A stretch of DNA of 64,000 nucleotides, taken from Pollenia angustigena. Lineage: Eukaryota > Arthropoda > Insecta > Diptera > Polleniidae. The position numbers and the translations under genes were made by a program. Of this stretch, positions 23,603 to 35,099 are shown one piece after another. The notes under the pieces are model-generated. The model was not told the DNA's origin. It saw nothing but the letters and a program-made list of their open reading frames with translations, and ran no database searches. Location: positions 261,038,339 through 261,102,338 of the forward strand of contig OV884057.1 of the NCBI GenBank assembly GCA_930367215.1, written 5' to 3'. Within the stretch, counting starts at the first letter, position 1. Each line of letters starts with the position of its first letter.

Positions 23603-24203
23603 GGGACCTCTTAGAGAGATTTTATTTTTTTACGGGGTACCAAAGAATATTGTCATGGATATCGAACCTTCTTTAAATTCAGCCTCAATCCTATTCATGA
23701 TGAGGGACGATTTGAAAATAAACGTCTTTACCACCCCATCCTATAGAAGCGAAGCGAATGGACAAATAGAACGGTTCCATTCCACTCTAGCGGAGATAAT
23801 GAGATGTTTGAAGAGTGATGGCACATCTAGGAACTTCGAGGAACTGTTGGGAAGATCTGTGAATGAATACAACCATACCATTCATTCGACGATCAAGAAG
23901 AGACCTGTAGATCTCTACTTTGGTCGAACAGTAGACTTCTCACCTCAAGATTTGGAGATAACCAGATTATCCAACGTTGACCGACTGAAGCGCAAACAGG
24001 AAAATGACTTGACATTCCATAATAAAAATAGGAAACCAGTAAAGGAATACGTACCGGGTCAATTGGTCTACGTTAAGACAAATAAAAGACTAGGGACAAA
24101 ACTTTCTGGCCGGTTTAAAGAGGAGATAGTGAAGGAAACCCGTAATACAACTATAGTTACGGAAAGTGGGCGAGTCATCCACAAGAGTCACATCAGAAAT
24201 TGA
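23603..24203 (+). pseudogene. pol: Integrase core C-terminal half and tail (pol, frame-shifted)
   Basis: In a different frame from the upstream gag-pol, this region carries the second catalytic aspartate (at 23658-23660) and the catalytic glutamate within SEANGQIERFHSTL, then a C-terminal domain with PGQLVYVKTN and GRFKEEIV. The open frame from an ATG at 23655 is 182 codons, but homology starts upstream, so this is a continuation and not a separate gene. The three catalytic acids exist across the two frames, but the junction at about 23590 has a small deletion or frameshift. The pol stop (24201-24203) lies just upstream of the env acceptor. Confidence 0.8.
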
Positions 24204-24251
24204 TAAATTTCTACATCTTATTCCTCACCTTTTTTTTTCCTTTTTTTTCAG

Positions 24252-25746
24252 TTTACTAATTACTAGCGTCCTTGCGGATTTTAACATTCTTGACTACTCT
24301 AATGCGAGACTGATAACCATCCAGAAAGGAATCGCAAGAAAACAGAACGGCACCTTTAAAGTTATACATTCCATTGACCTAGAACAATATCGAGTTTTGT
24401 CACAAGATATCGAATCCACATTGAACAGTAATATTACATATAGTCATCCGCTCCGTCCGTTTTTAAGACAACAAGTGTCCGATATTAATGGACTCCTCAA
24501 ACGATTAAGCCCGAAAATGAGGAAAAGATCTATCGATATTATTGGTAGTGCATGGAAATGGGTTGCTGGAACTCCAGACAGCCACGATTTTGAAATCTTA
24601 AATCAGAAAATTAAAAATTTATTGGAGAATAACAATAGACAAATGATTATAAACGAACTGACAACTAGCAGAATACAAGACATTTCAAATATTACAAATG
24701 AAATATTAAAAGTAAAACGGGAAGATTTTAATAATGAACTGGCAAATACATTAGAACACAAATTAACGTTAATTGAAAAAGAATTACAAAACATTGAATA
24801 TGCAATCCAATGGGCTAAAGTAAGCATCGTAAATTAATTTATTTTGTCAAAAACCGAAATTGAAAATTTAAATCATGTTTTAGAAAATTACAATATTCCC
24901 ATTTTTAATGTAGATGAATTGTTATCTTTTGGAAGTGTAAAAATTGTAACAAATAATAAAGAAATTTTATATATTTTAAGTATTCCCATTGCCCAAAATG
25001 ATATTTGTAAAATTTTCTTAGCAAAGCCAGTAAAGATTGGAAATACAATTGATAAAATAGAATATGAAAAAATTTTGGATTGTAATAATAATTTATTCGC
25101 TATCAAGGATAGCTGCAAAAGCTACAATGAATTAACTATATGTAATAGAGATAAGCTCGTACAATTAAATGATAACTTTTGTATAACTAGTTTATTTAGA
25201 AATAAAATAGGAAGCTGCACACAGGTTAACAACGAACACGTACCCGCCATAGAGGAAATTGGAAGCGACTTACTACTACTGAATCAATATATTGGGAAAA
25301 TTACAGTGAACAAAGAAGAGATAAAATTGAATGGAACTTATTTAGTGAAATACTTTAACACAACAGTCAACATCGATGGTCGAGAATATTACTCGAAAGA
25401 AATAAGCGGCAATAGACCTCTTCCAGCCTCTCTACAACCAAAAGCATGGAATAGCAAAACTGAAGAAATTCTCTCATTACAGAGACTACAAAAACTTAAT
25501 GTGGGAAACATCAGAAGATTGGAAGTATTAGAAAACAAAAATAAATTTCTAATGACATCAAGCATCATTATCGTTATATCCGTTTGTGCCACTATCATTT
25601 GGATCGCTAAGAAGAAGAAAACAAAACCAAAAAACGAAACAATAGAAATGGAAGTAACTCAACCGGAATCTCCAATTACTATAAAACCTACAGAAAGGAA
25701 AACTGGGAAAAAGAACTCCACCATTTACGACATCCATACATTTTAA
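24252..25746 (+). pseudogene. env: Envelope glycoprotein gene with an in-frame stop
   Basis: The frame from the acceptor at 24252 encodes an Env of the errantivirus/baculovirus-F type. A furin-like RKRS site is encoded at about 24520-24531, followed immediately by a fusion-peptide-like hydrophobic stretch. Downstream are cysteines, potential N-glycosylation sites, and a transmembrane segment (about 25549-25607) followed by a basic cytoplasmic tail. An in-frame TAA at 24835-24837 divides it into two open parts (to 24837 and from 24838 to 25746) in the same frame, so this copy would make only a truncated product. The role in the intact family is membrane fusion for cell-to-cell or infectious transfer. 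The ATG at 24166 in this frame overlaps pol and is probably not the real start. Confidence 0.85.
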
Positions 25747-25767
25747 GCAATCGGGACGATCGCATTT

Positions 25768-25778
25768 AAGGAGGGAGG
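25768..25778 (+). other. Polypurine tract
   Basis: AAGGAGGGAGG lies immediately before the 3' LTR, the correct place for priming plus-strand DNA synthesis in LTR retroelements. Confidence 0.85.
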
Positions 25779-26204
25779 AGTTAACACAAATTATGTTTAA
25801 AATCTATTTTTTTGGAAATAACTAAATAAGACACAAAATAAGTTCACAAGCTGACGTTGCGTATTTTGCAATACAACAACGCAGCTTATTTCACAATAAT
25901 TCCATTGCACATGCCAATGGTTGATATCCGATACCCACATGGGGTGACTGCCAACAGCCAGGAATACTGCAACTCAACAAATTCCCATCAACAACATTGC
26001 ACAACGATAGCAACAACATCGCACGCGCCGTCTGCTGATACCAAATACTCGAATGGCGTGATCAACAAAACCTGTTAATAAGTAGGGTAGTTTTTAAGAA
26101 TATTGTTACTTTTAGTTTTTATACCAAATAAAGAACATTGTTGTGTCGCCATCCGCGCACAACAATTAATTTTTTTATTAAAAAATTCTATCCAGGATTT
26201 AATT
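25779..26204 (+). repeat. 3' LTR
   Basis: Almost identical copy of 19401-19826, bounded on the right by the TGTA target duplication at 26205-26208. I noticed one substitution between the two LTRs. Confidence 0.92.
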
Positions 26205-26430
26205 TGTATATCTCACTATGTCAGGTTCAAGCTCAGTTGGGCTCATCAGTTGGCCCCAAGAAGGGACGTTTTCTTCCTCAAAATCTGCGCAATCTGTTGT
26301 GAAAAAATTCACATTCGGACCATAGTAGTTAGTAGTAGAATTTATTAACCATAAAAGGCCCTAAAGGCTCGGTTCTGTTATTGAAGAAAATAAAATAAAT
26401 AACTAAATCGTTCCCCTAATTTGACCGATA

Positions 26431-27320
26431 CAAAGAAAAAATTTTTTCAATTACATAATTCAATAATGCCATTTCATAAAATTTTTTTTATTGTTTCAAT
26501 TAATTTGCAGAAGATATTGCATACAGAATATCAAAATCAAACCAAGCATTTGGTGCTTTGAAAAAAGTTTGGAGTTCATCCCGTATTACGCTTCGCACGA
26601 AGTTGAAATTATTCAACTCAAATGTAAAGTCGGTATTATTATATGGAAGCGAGACATGGAATATCACGGAAAGAGATTCGTACTCTCTTCAAGTCTTTGT
26701 CAACCGATGTTTACGTAGAATATTACATGTCTTCTGGCCAGACACTATATCAAACAACGATCTATGGCAAAAAACGCAACAAAACCCAGTCACAGTTGAC
26801 ATACGAATGCGAAAGATGAATTGGCTGAGTCATACATTCAGAAAGCCACATGATGACGTCACCAGAAAAGCAATTGAATACAACCCTCAAGGCAGCAGGC
26901 GAAGAGGCAGACCAGCAAATACATGGCGACGGCAGGTAGAAGCTGAACTACGCACAGCTGGAAAGAGTTGGAGCGAAGCTAAAAGATTGGCAACAGACAG
27001 AATTCAATGGAAATCATTTGTAATGGCCCTATGTTCCAACTGGGAATTTTAAAGGACTAAATATATATATAATTAATTTGCTTTAATTGAAAAAACTTCA
27101 AAATGTTTTAAAGTTTCAAAAAATTTTTTACTTGTTTCAATTAACTATTTTGATTGAAAAAATATGTTGATTTGTGTTACCGTTTTAAACAGTCTCTTTC
27201 CCTGGTGGTCACATTTCAATTAAACTTATATGATCAATCTGTTTGCAGGGGGAAAATTTATTAATAGTACAAATTTCTAACAAATTCGTTAATTGAAGTT
27301 TATTTTGCATTTTTTCCATG
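26431..27320. mobile_element. Second CACAG-type composite element with RTE LINE tail
   Basis: Ends CAAAGAAAAAATT (26431) and TTTTTTCCATG (27320) are degraded versions of the CACAGAAAAAAT termini, each bordered by TA (26429-26430, 27321-27322). Left and right arms align with the reverse complements of 12786-12869 and 9402-9724. The LINE segment between them is shorter than in the first copy but begins at the same arm position (after CAATTAATTT) and ends at the same 3' junction (AATTGAAAA). This is strong evidence for one family of LINE-carrying elements. Confidence 0.65.
26510..27052 (+). pseudogene. RTE-type LINE C-terminal fragment
   Basis: An uninterrupted frame from about 26510 reads DIAYRISKSNQAFGALKKVW, then VLLYGSETW, FVNRCLRRILHVFWPDTISN and NPQGSRRRGRPANTWRR, ending KSFVMALCSNWEF. 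This is the post-palm tail of RTE-clade ORF2, the same family as the copy at 9725-11127. Everything N-terminal, including the polymerase palm and endonuclease, is missing. After the stop come ATATATATA and the arm of the CACAG element. Not functional alone. Confidence 0.75.
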
Positions 27321-27322
27321 TA

Positions 27323-28336
27323 GGGACGCCGAAGAAAGGCTCAGCGCCTATAAATGGACGGCTAGGTATAGAAATTATAGCAACAAAAAAAATTTTTACG
27401 TATATTTGTGCTAATGCATAACGTATGCGGAATAAAATATGGACTGATTTTTAACCATCAGTGCAAAAATAAAACAAAATGTAATATAAAAACCAAATAT
27501 GGAAAAACTAACGGCACTATCCCTATAACTATTTGGCTAGAGATCAGTTCAATAAATTGATAATAAGTAGAAAAAATATTACATAACGAATTAGAAGGTC
27601 GTTAGTTGATTTGTAAAATTTGTGAAAATAATCCTCATTAAAGAAAATTTTAATTTTTTTCGTCACTTTTCTGAAATCCAAATTGAAAAATCTTTTGTTT
27701 ATAAATAAGACAGTAAAAGCTTTCGAAAGTAAGAAATCGTTAAATAGAAAACGACTCTCCGGTTAACATTTTTGATACAATGCAACCAAGCTCGATCTAT
27801 GTTGAAGGTAGAAATTGCCGCATAAACTTCAAAATCTTACCATAGGTTGGCAAATAAATGAAGATTTACAGCCGTATTCATAATGAAAATTTGGCATAAA
27901 GTTAGCAAAATGTTTATTCATAATACACTAACCAAACTCTGGCTAACGATTTGCTTAACTCTTGTTAACGAGCTGCCAAACGTTTGCCAACTTGTGAAAA
28001 ACAGCCGTTTAATGTCAAACAATTTTGTTGGTTTTTTTTAATTGACTGTTTTTTTTTTTTTTTTTTTATTTACTGCCTTTTACTTAATTTTTTTTAATTT
28101 ATGTGAAGGAAAAAACAAAAAAAAGAAAAAATGACAAATTCAGCGATGATAAATGCAAAAAGTGTTGCATTTTTGAGTAATACAGTGTGGCATCATACAA
28201 ATTCAGAGTTGATTTATTAAAAGTTGGCAGATGGAGAAAAGTTCGTTATGAATTAACTCTGTGCCAACAAGCTGCTAAGCTTAATTGGCATTCTAGTTAG
28301 CAGCTCGTTGTACGTAGTGTACAAACTCTGGCTAAC
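27323..28336. other. Intergenic with partial CAGCCGTATTCATAA-type repeat
   Basis: At 27872 CAGCCGTATTCATAATG begins a stretch (to about 28336) with repeated CTAACCAAACTCTGGCTAAC- and GCCAACTTG-like motifs, interrupted on the right by the TATACCC repeat block. A similar start, CAGCCGTATCTATAA, is at about 62646. No right end was found and no gene is present. Confidence 0.4.
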
Positions 28337-29397
28337 TTTTTATACCCTTCACCGAAGGTAAAAGGGTATATATAACTTTGTCATTCCGTTTGTAATTTCT
28401 ACAATATTGATCCTACACCCTATAAAGTATATATATTCTGGGTTCTTATGAAAAGCGAAGTTCAAATCCGGTTGTCCGTCTGTCCGTCTGTCCGTCTGTC
28501 CGTCTGTCCGTCTGTCCGTCTGTCCGTCTGTCCGTCTGTCCGTCTGTCTGTTGAAATGGGTTTTCCGAAGCCCCCAGATATGATGGGAGCTTCGTTGGGG
28601 TATCTTTCTGTCAGGTATTCTTATTATAATTTTGCTATTGAAATTCAGCCAGATCGGTCCACAAATGGCTGAGATATGAGCAAAAAACCACGACTACCTC
28701 TAATTTTTCCCAAAAATCCCTTGTGGTTGTTGTATTTTTATTACTTTTTGCTGTATAACTGGGGAACGGCAAAAGCAAAAGTTTCCAAATTAGGTACACA
28801 CATTTAGGTTGCCAATACACACCATTCTACAAAATGTGGGCGGGATTGGAGCAGTGGGCGTGGTACCTCCCGTACAAAAAAAATTAAAAATTTTATAAAA
28901 ACCTAAATTTTAAGGCTGCCATATGTCCTATGGATATGATTTATATACCAAAATATCGGAAATTTTTAGTAGAACATATTTTATAAAAAACTCGGGAAAA
29001 TCGGTTCAGATACAAAAAAGTTATGACCAAAATTTTTTTTTTTTTTTTAAATACCCACTTTCGGGAACCATAGATCTCCCGGAGTCCAAGCTTTATAACC
29101 AAGGTAAATGGTAAATTTCTTCTTTAACACGTTGGTATATAAATCTGTCAAATCGGTTAAAAAATGGCTGAGTTATCAGCAAAAAACCACGACTGCCTCT
29201 AATTTTTCCAAAAAAATCCCTTGTGGTTGTTGTTTTTTTGTTTTTTTATTTGAACGAGTTGAATTTTAAGCATAAGAAACATGTACACATGCTTGTACAT
29301 GATTGTTCGCTTTAATTGAAAAATACATACCTACATATTAAACTAATAATATGACGGAGTATATTATACTATAATTCTTTATTTTTAACAACGTTAA

Positions 29398-29466
29398 TAG
29401 CTCAATGGTCTGGGCGGTTGCCCAAGAAGGTTTGTTTTGTTTGTTAAATTGCCGGGGTTCAAATCT
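29398..29466 (+). other. tRNA-like Pol III promoter module (copy 1)
   Basis: TAGCTCAATGG (29398) matches an A box and GGTTCAAATCT (29456) a B box, 58 bp apart, followed by T runs. A T-arm-like CCGGG/CTCGG pairing surrounds the B box. The flanks do not form a proper acceptor stem (the 3' side ATCTCCACC has no complement at the 5' side), so this is a tRNA pseudogene or the head of a tRNA-derived SINE rather than a working tRNA. Confidence 0.5.
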
Positions 29467-31124
29467 CGGCATCTCCACCTCTTCCAAACAGAAAATTTTT
29501 TAACTTTTTTTATAAATATTTCTATAAACGATTTTAAAATTATTCAGCGATTTTTGATTTTTTCATTTTATTAACAATATAAATATGAATCGTTCGCCTT
29601 ACATGTGAAACAAAAACCATATTTTACAATTTGTTTTTGGCTTAAATGTAAATACCTAAGTATGTAGTATGTACGAGTATGCAAAAGTTATTTATGTGTA
29701 TTGGTAGGCATTGTTTTCATGATTGTTGTTTTTTTCAGTTTTAGAGACGGATTGTTGCTATGTTTTGATAATCTCTTCTTACATTTCAATTCAAAAATCT
29801 CACACGTGTTGCCATATTATTTTTAAAAAATCTTATTATTTCTAAAAAAAATCCCATTTGTTATTTGAAAGCAAAACATTCAACAATAAGTATTTGCGTA
29901 CGTAAATGTTTAATTTAATCAAAAAGCTAGAAACATTTAAGTTTGGATAATTTTATTGACGAAACCAATGACATAGAAACAGATCTTAAAATTTGTTCAC
30001 AGCTTACTCTGACATTAGGCAAGGCAAAGAAATGCTAAAAATTATTTTGAAAACGCTACAAATAATTCTTTAAGTTGTTCATTATATTGTTTTAAATCCT
30101 TATACATTAAGTGACTCATTTTAAACAAAATTAAAATAAATGGTAATATTTAAACAAGTATTTAGGTAGATTTGATATAGCATCAGATATTAATACCACA
30201 ATTGGTTAACCTTGAAATTGGAAGGCCCTCTAATAAAAACAAAATACAAACGGTTTTATAGCTATTTCGATTTAAAAGAATTTACAAACATATTTAGACA
30301 AGATTATTTTTTTTATATTTTAAAAAAACAGTCATCATTAATTGCGTAAAAGTTAGTTTATAACAATTTATTTTAGTTTTAATTGCTAAGACTATTCCAT
30401 CCAACTTTAAAAATTAATCAAAAGAAGCTTAAAACATTTTTCTTTAAAGCTAATAAAATGCCAAATGGAAATTTTACAGCTAAATCTAAGTTTTTGGTGC
30501 TGAATTTACTTTCAAAAATAAAAAATTCCCACACTACTTAAAAGTCTTCATTAAAAATCGCCCAAACATGCAGGGTTATCGTCTTGTAAAAATATAAAAT
30601 GAAATTTTTTTTACTATAATATAAGAATTATCCATTTCCATACGAAATTTCATTTTGACTACAACTATTTTTTTTAGTCAAAATTTATTATAATTTATTA
30701 TAATACATAAAAAACTTAAGTTATATCAATACCTATTCTTCAATTTTTAAAATAATTCAAAAAAAGCTAGAAACATTTAATTAAAATGCTTAAAAAAAAT
30801 GCGAAGCGCTTAATGAAAGTATTTTAGCTAAATTAAAATTTTTAATCTAAGTTAAGCTACAAAATTGCCAAAATGGTCACACTGCTTTAAAACCATACAA
30901 ACAAGCAGGGTCATCCACTTTAAAAAAAACTGTATTTAGGGAATATTAGAAATGCCCTCATCATATAATTTTACGACTACAAAAAACCGCTAACATAACG
31001 AACAGTCACCTAGTGTCGTCAAAATATTAAAAGCAATCTTTGCCTTTTTATTGCTGACATTGATAACATATTAGTCACTTTTTTAGACAATTTATACAAA
31101 AATATATTCATATATACCTATATA

Positions 31125-31320
31125 CGGGCCTGTTCTGAAATCACACCTGTGACTTTGTGGTGTTTTGAAAGTCATACCGTTGTTGTGTTTCTTGGTGTGC
31201 TTTCTGCAATTGAAGATCAAACAAAAACGGGACGCTAAAATATCAGACGTGTGATTTCAGTAGGCACATGTGATTTCAAATCACGTGATTTGAGTTAAAG
31301 TGATTTTCAGAACAGGCCTG
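31125..31320. mobile_element. Small MITE in unit 1
   Basis: GGGCCTGTTCTGAAATCAC at the left is inverted at the right (GTGATTTTCAGAACAGGCCT), with ATA on both outer sides. The interior has several TGTGATTTCA-type repeats. About 196 bp, non-coding. Confidence 0.65.
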
Positions 31321-32609
31321 ATAATGTCTTCTGCACAAAAGCGATTTAAAAGCATACACAATTTAAGCAATTTCTTGGTATGTTTATGTTGTATTATTGA
31401 TAAATAAAAAACATTTAAATTGGTTTGCGACTTTTATTAACCAAAACGAAAGTTTACGTTTCAAAACGGTTAATGGTAACCCTGTAAAATAGTTGTTTTT
31501 TTTGTGGTTTTTTTTCATTTAAAATACTTGCGGTAAACTTCTTTTTTTTTTTATACCCTTCACCGAAGGTAAAAGGGTATATATAACTTTGTCATTCCGT
31601 TTGTAATTTCTACAATATTGATCCTACACCCTATAAAGTATATATATTCTGGGTTCTTATGAAAAGCGAAGTTCAAATCCGGTTGTCCGTCTGTCCGTCT
31701 GTCCGTCTGTCCGTCTGTCCGTCTGTCCGTCTGTCCGTCTGTCCGTCTGTCCGTCTGTCTGTTGAAATGGGTTTTCCGAAGCCCCCAGATATGATGGGAG
31801 CTTCGTTGGGGTATCTTTCTGTCAGGTATTCTTATTATAATTTTGCTATTGAAATTCAGCCAGATCGGTCCACAAATGGCTGAGATATGAGCAAAAAACC
31901 ACGACTACCTCTAATTTTTCCCAAAAATCCCTTGTGGTTGTTGTATTTTTATTACTTTTTGCTGTATAACTGGGGAACGGCAAAAGCAAAAGTTTCCAAA
32001 TTAGGTACACACATTTAGGTTGCCAATACACACCATTCTACAAAATGTGGGCGGGATTGGAGCAGTGGGCGTGGTACCTCCCGTACAAAAAAAATTAAAA
32101 ATTTTATAAAAACCTAAATTTTAAGGCTGCCATATGTCCTATGGATATGATTTATATACCAAAATATCGGAAATTTTTAGTAGAACATATTTTATAAAAA
32201 ACTCGGGAAAATCGGTTCAGATACAAAAAAGTTATGACCAAAATTTTTTTTTTTTTTTTAAATACCCACTTTCGGGAACCATAGATCTCCCGGAGTCCAA
32301 GCTTTATAACCAAGGTAAATGGTAAATTTCTTCTTTAACACGTTGGTATATAAATCTGTCAAATCGGTTAAAAAATGGCTGAGTTATCAGCAAAAAACCA
32401 CGACTGCCTCTAATTTTTCCAAAAAAATCCCTTGTGGTTGTTGTTTTTTTTGTTTTTTTATTTGAACGAGTTGAATTTTAAGCATAAGAAACATGTACAC
32501 ATGCTTGTACATGATTGTTCGCTTTAATTGAAAAATACATACCTACATATTAAACTAATAATATGACGGAGTATATTATACTATAATTCTTTATTTTTAA
32601 CAACGTTAA

Positions 32610-32678
32610 TAGCTCAATGGTCTGGGCGGTTGCCCAAGAAGGTTTGTTTTGTTTGTTAAATTGCCGGGGTTCAAATCT
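32610..32678 (+). other. tRNA-like Pol III promoter module (copy 2)
   Basis: Identical to the module at 29398-29466, repeated with the 3.2-kb unit. A box at 32610, B box at 32668. Confidence 0.5.
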
Positions 32679-34336
32679 CGGCATCTCCACCTCTTCCAAA
32701 CAGAAAATTTTTTAACTTTTTTTATAAATATTTCTATAAACGATTTTAAAATTATTCAGCGATTTTTGATTTTTTCATTTTATTAACAATATAAATATGA
32801 ATCGTTCGCCTTACATGTGAAACAAAAACCATATTTTACAATTTGTTTTTGGCTTAAATGTAAATACCTAAGTATGTAGTATGTACGAGTATGCAAAAGT
32901 TATTTATGTGTATTGGTAGGCATTGTTTTCATGATTGTTGTTTTTTTCAGTTTTAGAGACGGATTGTTGCTATGTTTTGATAATCTCTTCTTACATTTCA
33001 ATTCAAAAATCTCACACGTGTTGCCATATTATTTTTAAAAAATCTTATTATTTCTAAAAAAAATCCCATTTGTTATTTGAAAGCAAAACATTCAACAATA
33101 AGTATTTGCGTACGTAAATGTTTAATTTAATCAAAAAGCTAGAAACATTTAAGTTTGGATAATTTTATTGACGAAACCAATGACATAGAAACAGATCTTA
33201 AAATTTGTTCACAGCTTACTCTGACATTAGGCAAGGCAAAGAAATGCTAAAAATTATTTTGAAAACGCTACAAATAATTCTTTAAGTTGTTCATTATATT
33301 GTTTTAAATCCTTATACATTAAGTGACTCATTTTAAACAAAATTAAAATAAATGGTAATATTTAAACAAGTATTTAGGTAGATTTGATATAGCATCAGAT
33401 ATTAATACCACAATTGGTTAACCTTGAAATTGGAAGGCCCTCTAATAAAAACAAAATACAAACGGTTTTATAGCTATTTCGATTTAAAAGAATTTACAAA
33501 CATATTTAGACAAGATTATTTTTTTTATATTTTAAAAAAACAGTCATCATTAATTGCGTAAAAGTTAGTTTATAACAATTTATTTTAGTTTTAATTGCTA
33601 AGACTATTCCATCCAACTTTAAAAATTAATCAAAAGAAGCTTAAAACATTTTTCTTTAAAGCTAATAAAATGCCAAATGGAAATTTTACAGCTAAATCTA
33701 AGTTTTTGGTGCTGAATTTACTTTCAAAAATAAAAAATTCCCACACTACTTAAAAGTCTTCATTAAAAATCGCCCAAACATGCAGGGTTATCGTCTTGTA
33801 AAAATATAAAATGAAATTTTTTTTACTATAATATAAGAATTATCCATTTCCATACGAAATTTCATTTTGACTACAACTATTTTTTTTAGTCAAAATTTAT
33901 TATAATTTATTATAATACATAAAAAACTTAAGTTATATCAATACCTATTCTTCAATTTTTAAAATAATTCAAAAAAAGCTAGAAACATTTAATTAAAATG
34001 CTTAAAAAAAATGCGAAGCGCTTAATGAAAGTATTTTAGCTAAATTAAAATTTTTAATCTAAGTTAAGCTACAAAATTGCCAAAATGGTCACACTGCTTT
34101 AAAACCATACAAACAAGCAGGGTCATCCACTTTAAAAAAAACTGTATTTAGGGAATATTAGAAATGCCCTCATCATATAATTTTACGACTACAAAAAACC
34201 GCTAACATAACGAACAGTCACCTAGTGTCGTCAAAATATTAAAAGCAATCTTTGCCTTTTTATTGCTGACATTGATAACATATTAGTCACTTTTTTAGAC
34301 AATTTATACAAAAATATATTCATATATACCTATATC

Positions 34337-34532
34337 CGGGCCTGTTCTGAAATCACACCTGTGACTTTGTGGTGTTTTGAAAGTCATACCGTTGTTGTGT
34401 TTCTTGGTGTGCTTTCTGCAATTGAAGATCAAACAAAAACGGGACGCTAAAATATCAGACGTGTGATTTCAGTAGGCACATGTGATTTCAAATCACGTGA
34501 TTTGAGTTAAAGTGATTTTCAGAACAGGCCTG
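34337..34532. mobile_element. Small MITE in unit 2
   Basis: Copy of the element at 31125-31320, duplicated with the 3.2-kb unit. Confidence 0.65.
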
Positions 34533-34874
34533 ATAATATCTTCTGCACAAAAGCGATTTAAAAGCATACACAATTTAAGCAATTTCTTGGTATGTTTATG
34601 TTGTATTATTGATAAATAAAAAACATTTAAATTGGTTTGCGACTTTTATTAACCAAAACGAAAGTTTACGTTTCAAAACGGTTAATGGTAACCCTGTAAA
34701 ATAGTTGTTTTTTTTGTGGTTTTTTTTCATTTAAAATACTTGCGGTAAACTTCTTTTTTTTTTTTTATTTAATATTACCTTCTGTATTATACACAAACAA
34801 CAAACACATACATACTTTTATTTACTATTAAAAATTATTGATATCACATACTCAAATCAACATCGACTTTACAT

Positions 34875-34957
34875 GCGGTTCGATGGTCGAACGGTCTAAG
34901 CGGTCTGCCTCCTAACAATTTGTTATTGGTTGACTGGTTCGAATCCCATTCATTCCA
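34875..34957 (+). other. tRNA-Leu/Ser-like module, different sequence
   Basis: ATGGTCGAACGGTCTAAGCGG (34883-34903) strongly resembles the D-arm/A-box of leucine tRNAs, and GGTTCGAATCCC (34936) is a perfect B box, at the spacing of a long-variable-arm tRNA. The T-stem and acceptor stem pair poorly, so it is probably a tRNA pseudogene or SINE head. It lies about 110 bp beyond the second 3.2-kb unit. Confidence 0.5.
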
Positions 34958-35099
34958 TTTTTTGTTTGTTTTTTATTTTTCGTTTTTTATAAATTCTTTT
35001 TATCTAAAAAGAAATTGGTCAGTTTTTAATTTTTAAAATTTTTTAAATATATTTATGAACTTCATAAACGTATATTTTATACATATTTACGCCTTTTAA

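Larger units (their letters stand above)
19401..26204 (+). mobile_element. Errantivirus (gypsy-type endogenous retrovirus), structurally complete, RT-deleted
   Basis: Two 426-bp LTRs (19401-19826, 25779-26204) differ at only one position that I noticed (CCCTTG versus CCATTG near 19523/25901), and a TGTA target duplication (19397-19400, 26205-26208) surrounds the element. It has a tRNA-Lys-type primer binding site, a repeat-rich leader, gag-protease, integrase, env and a polypurine tract. The reverse transcriptase and most of RNase H are absent, the integrase frame is broken, and env has an in-frame stop. The near-identical LTRs indicate a recent insertion despite these defects, so the copy was probably mobilised by an intact relative's enzymes. 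Confidence 0.92.
28341..31551 (+). repeat. 3.2-kb tandem unit, copy 1
   Basis: The unit starts TATACCCTTCACCGAAGG with a short stem (AAGGTAAAAGGGTA), passes through a GTCCGTCT microsatellite (28473-28549) and ends in a poly(T) run. It then repeats at 31552. It contains a tRNA-like module (about 29398-29466) and a small MITE (31125-31320). I saw only a handful of differences between the two copies: a one-base T-run length change near 29235/32447 and substitutions near 31124/34336 and 31327/34539. Short frames inside, such as the one over the microsatellite, are duplicated with the repeat and are not genes. Confidence 0.9.
31552..34765 (+). repeat. 3.2-kb tandem unit, copy 2
   Basis: Head-to-tail repeat of 28341-31551, offset 3211-3212 bp, ending at the same poly(T) run before ATTTAATATTACC. 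The extreme similarity means either a very recent duplication or an assembly duplication. The microsatellite, tRNA-like module and MITE are all repeated. Confidence 0.9.

Noticed and set aside
28448..28672. 74-codon frame over the GTCCGTCT microsatellite (and its copy at 31659)
   Set aside because: A period-8 repeat gives repetitive RLSVCPSV residues; it is a low-complexity artefact duplicated with the repeat unit.
29398..29466. Calling these modules functional tRNA genes
   Set aside because: A and B boxes are good but the acceptor stem does not pair, so only a tRNA-like module is supported.
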